From Pycnopodia helianthoides (taxonomy: Eukaryota > Echinodermata > Asteroidea > Forcipulatida > Asteriidae): a DNA stretch of 64,000 nucleotides. The DNA is taken from positions 15,389,757-15,453,756 of the forward strand of contig CM063251.1 of assembly GCA_032158295.1 (NCBI GenBank). Direction: 5' to 3'. The position numbers were made by a program, and so were the translations under genes. The notes below the pieces were generated by a model. The model was given only the letters and a program-made list of their open reading frames with translations. It was not told the DNA's origin and made no database searches. Within the stretch, counting starts at the first letter, position 1. Every line of letters begins with the position of its first letter. Of this stretch, positions 63,473 to 64,000 are shown one piece after another.

Positions 63473-64000
63473 ATGGTCTGGCAGATCAGGGCTCTCCATT
63501 GATCCTTGTCTCACCTTACATTATTTCTAGTGTTTTTTTATATATTTTTTTATAGAGGATTTACATACTCTCTAGATAACCACAAATTAAAACTAAAGGT
63601 CTGTTTACTACTAGGCCTAATCATAACACAGCTCTGCCTTTCATCCGGTGATTTCATTTCATTTCATTTATTAATTTCACAGGTAAGGATACAAAAAATA
63701 CAATGATTAAAACATTCAGGAAGACACAAACTGACCAACAGTAAAAAAAAAAAAAAATTAAAATTAATAATAATAAATAAATAAATATTTTTAAAAAGGA
63801 GCACCCCTGAAGGATTTCAAAAAAAGTAAACTGAATAACTATCAGGTTGATCTCCTGATGCTGCAATTCAAGAAACAGACAAACATTAAAGGGCATTACA
63901 TATACCATGGGCTCCATGCATACACAGAACATGGCTTTAAGAAAGATATGCAAGATTGTACAGTGCAAAAGCATCAAATTACAATTATAGAAAACAGACA
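63473..64000. other. SMAD4 intron to window edge
   Basis: AT-rich DNA with A/T runs (63744-63760 and the AATAATAATAAATAAATAAA type near 63765). I find no match to the preceding SMAD4 exon (the part encoding residues before VFDLRQCH), so it should lie beyond 64000. Confidence 0.5.

Overview
This is a piece of animal nuclear DNA, not bacterial or viral. It holds split genes with GT/AG introns, roughly 2-3% coding sequence, AT-rich spacers and a very dense load of short inverted-repeat (MITE-like) and tRNA-derived (SINE-like) repeats. Four conserved bilaterian genes can be read exon by exon. Their exon structures match vertebrate orthologues closely (LMAN1 has 13 exons, BLOC1S6 has 5). Gene content and repeat style suggest an invertebrate deuterostome, most likely an echinoderm. 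That species guess is inference.

Layout. (1) About 1-17.3 kb, minus strand: the N-terminal half of a DPP8/9 cytosolic dipeptidyl peptidase. Seven coding exons lie between 15634 and 1185, a probable untranslated first exon ends at 17206, and the catalytic exons lie beyond the left edge. (2) About 17.3-28.5 kb: intergenic, with repeats and a diverged tandem region. (3) 29.7-34.2 kb, plus strand: BLOC1S6 (pallidin), a subunit of the BLOC-1 endosome/lysosome-related organelle complex. (4) 37.36-49.58 kb, plus strand: LMAN1 (ERGIC-53), the ER-to-Golgi cargo lectin, with all 13 exons present. (5) About 49.6-62 kb: convergent intergenic space or long 3' UTR, full of repeats. (6) 62.03-63.22 kb, minus strand: the last two coding exons of SMAD4. 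The rest of SMAD4 lies past the right edge.

The genes do not form a pathway or an operon. In human, however, 15q carries DPP8, BLOC1S6, LMAN1L and SMAD3/6, while 18q21 carries LMAN1, SMAD4, SMAD2 and SMAD7. The window therefore looks like an unduplicated ancestral neighbourhood.

Noteworthy points. LMAN1 reads as frameshifted in exons 5 and 12. Each shift is explained by one missing base in a 5-base homopolymer, so assembly error is likelier than decay. A 20-bp-periodic palindromic array (CAATCTNNAGATTG type) lies at the 5' end of DPP8/9, and an inverted relative lies upstream of BLOC1S6. A 77-bp near-perfect hairpin with 10-bp direct repeats lies in the 5' region of BLOC1S6. Other items include a nested hAT-like insertion, several TTAA-flanked MITE families, a DR5 nuclear-receptor-type site upstream of LMAN1 and an interstitial telomeric repeat. 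I found no bacterial-type system, CRISPR array or new multi-gene system.
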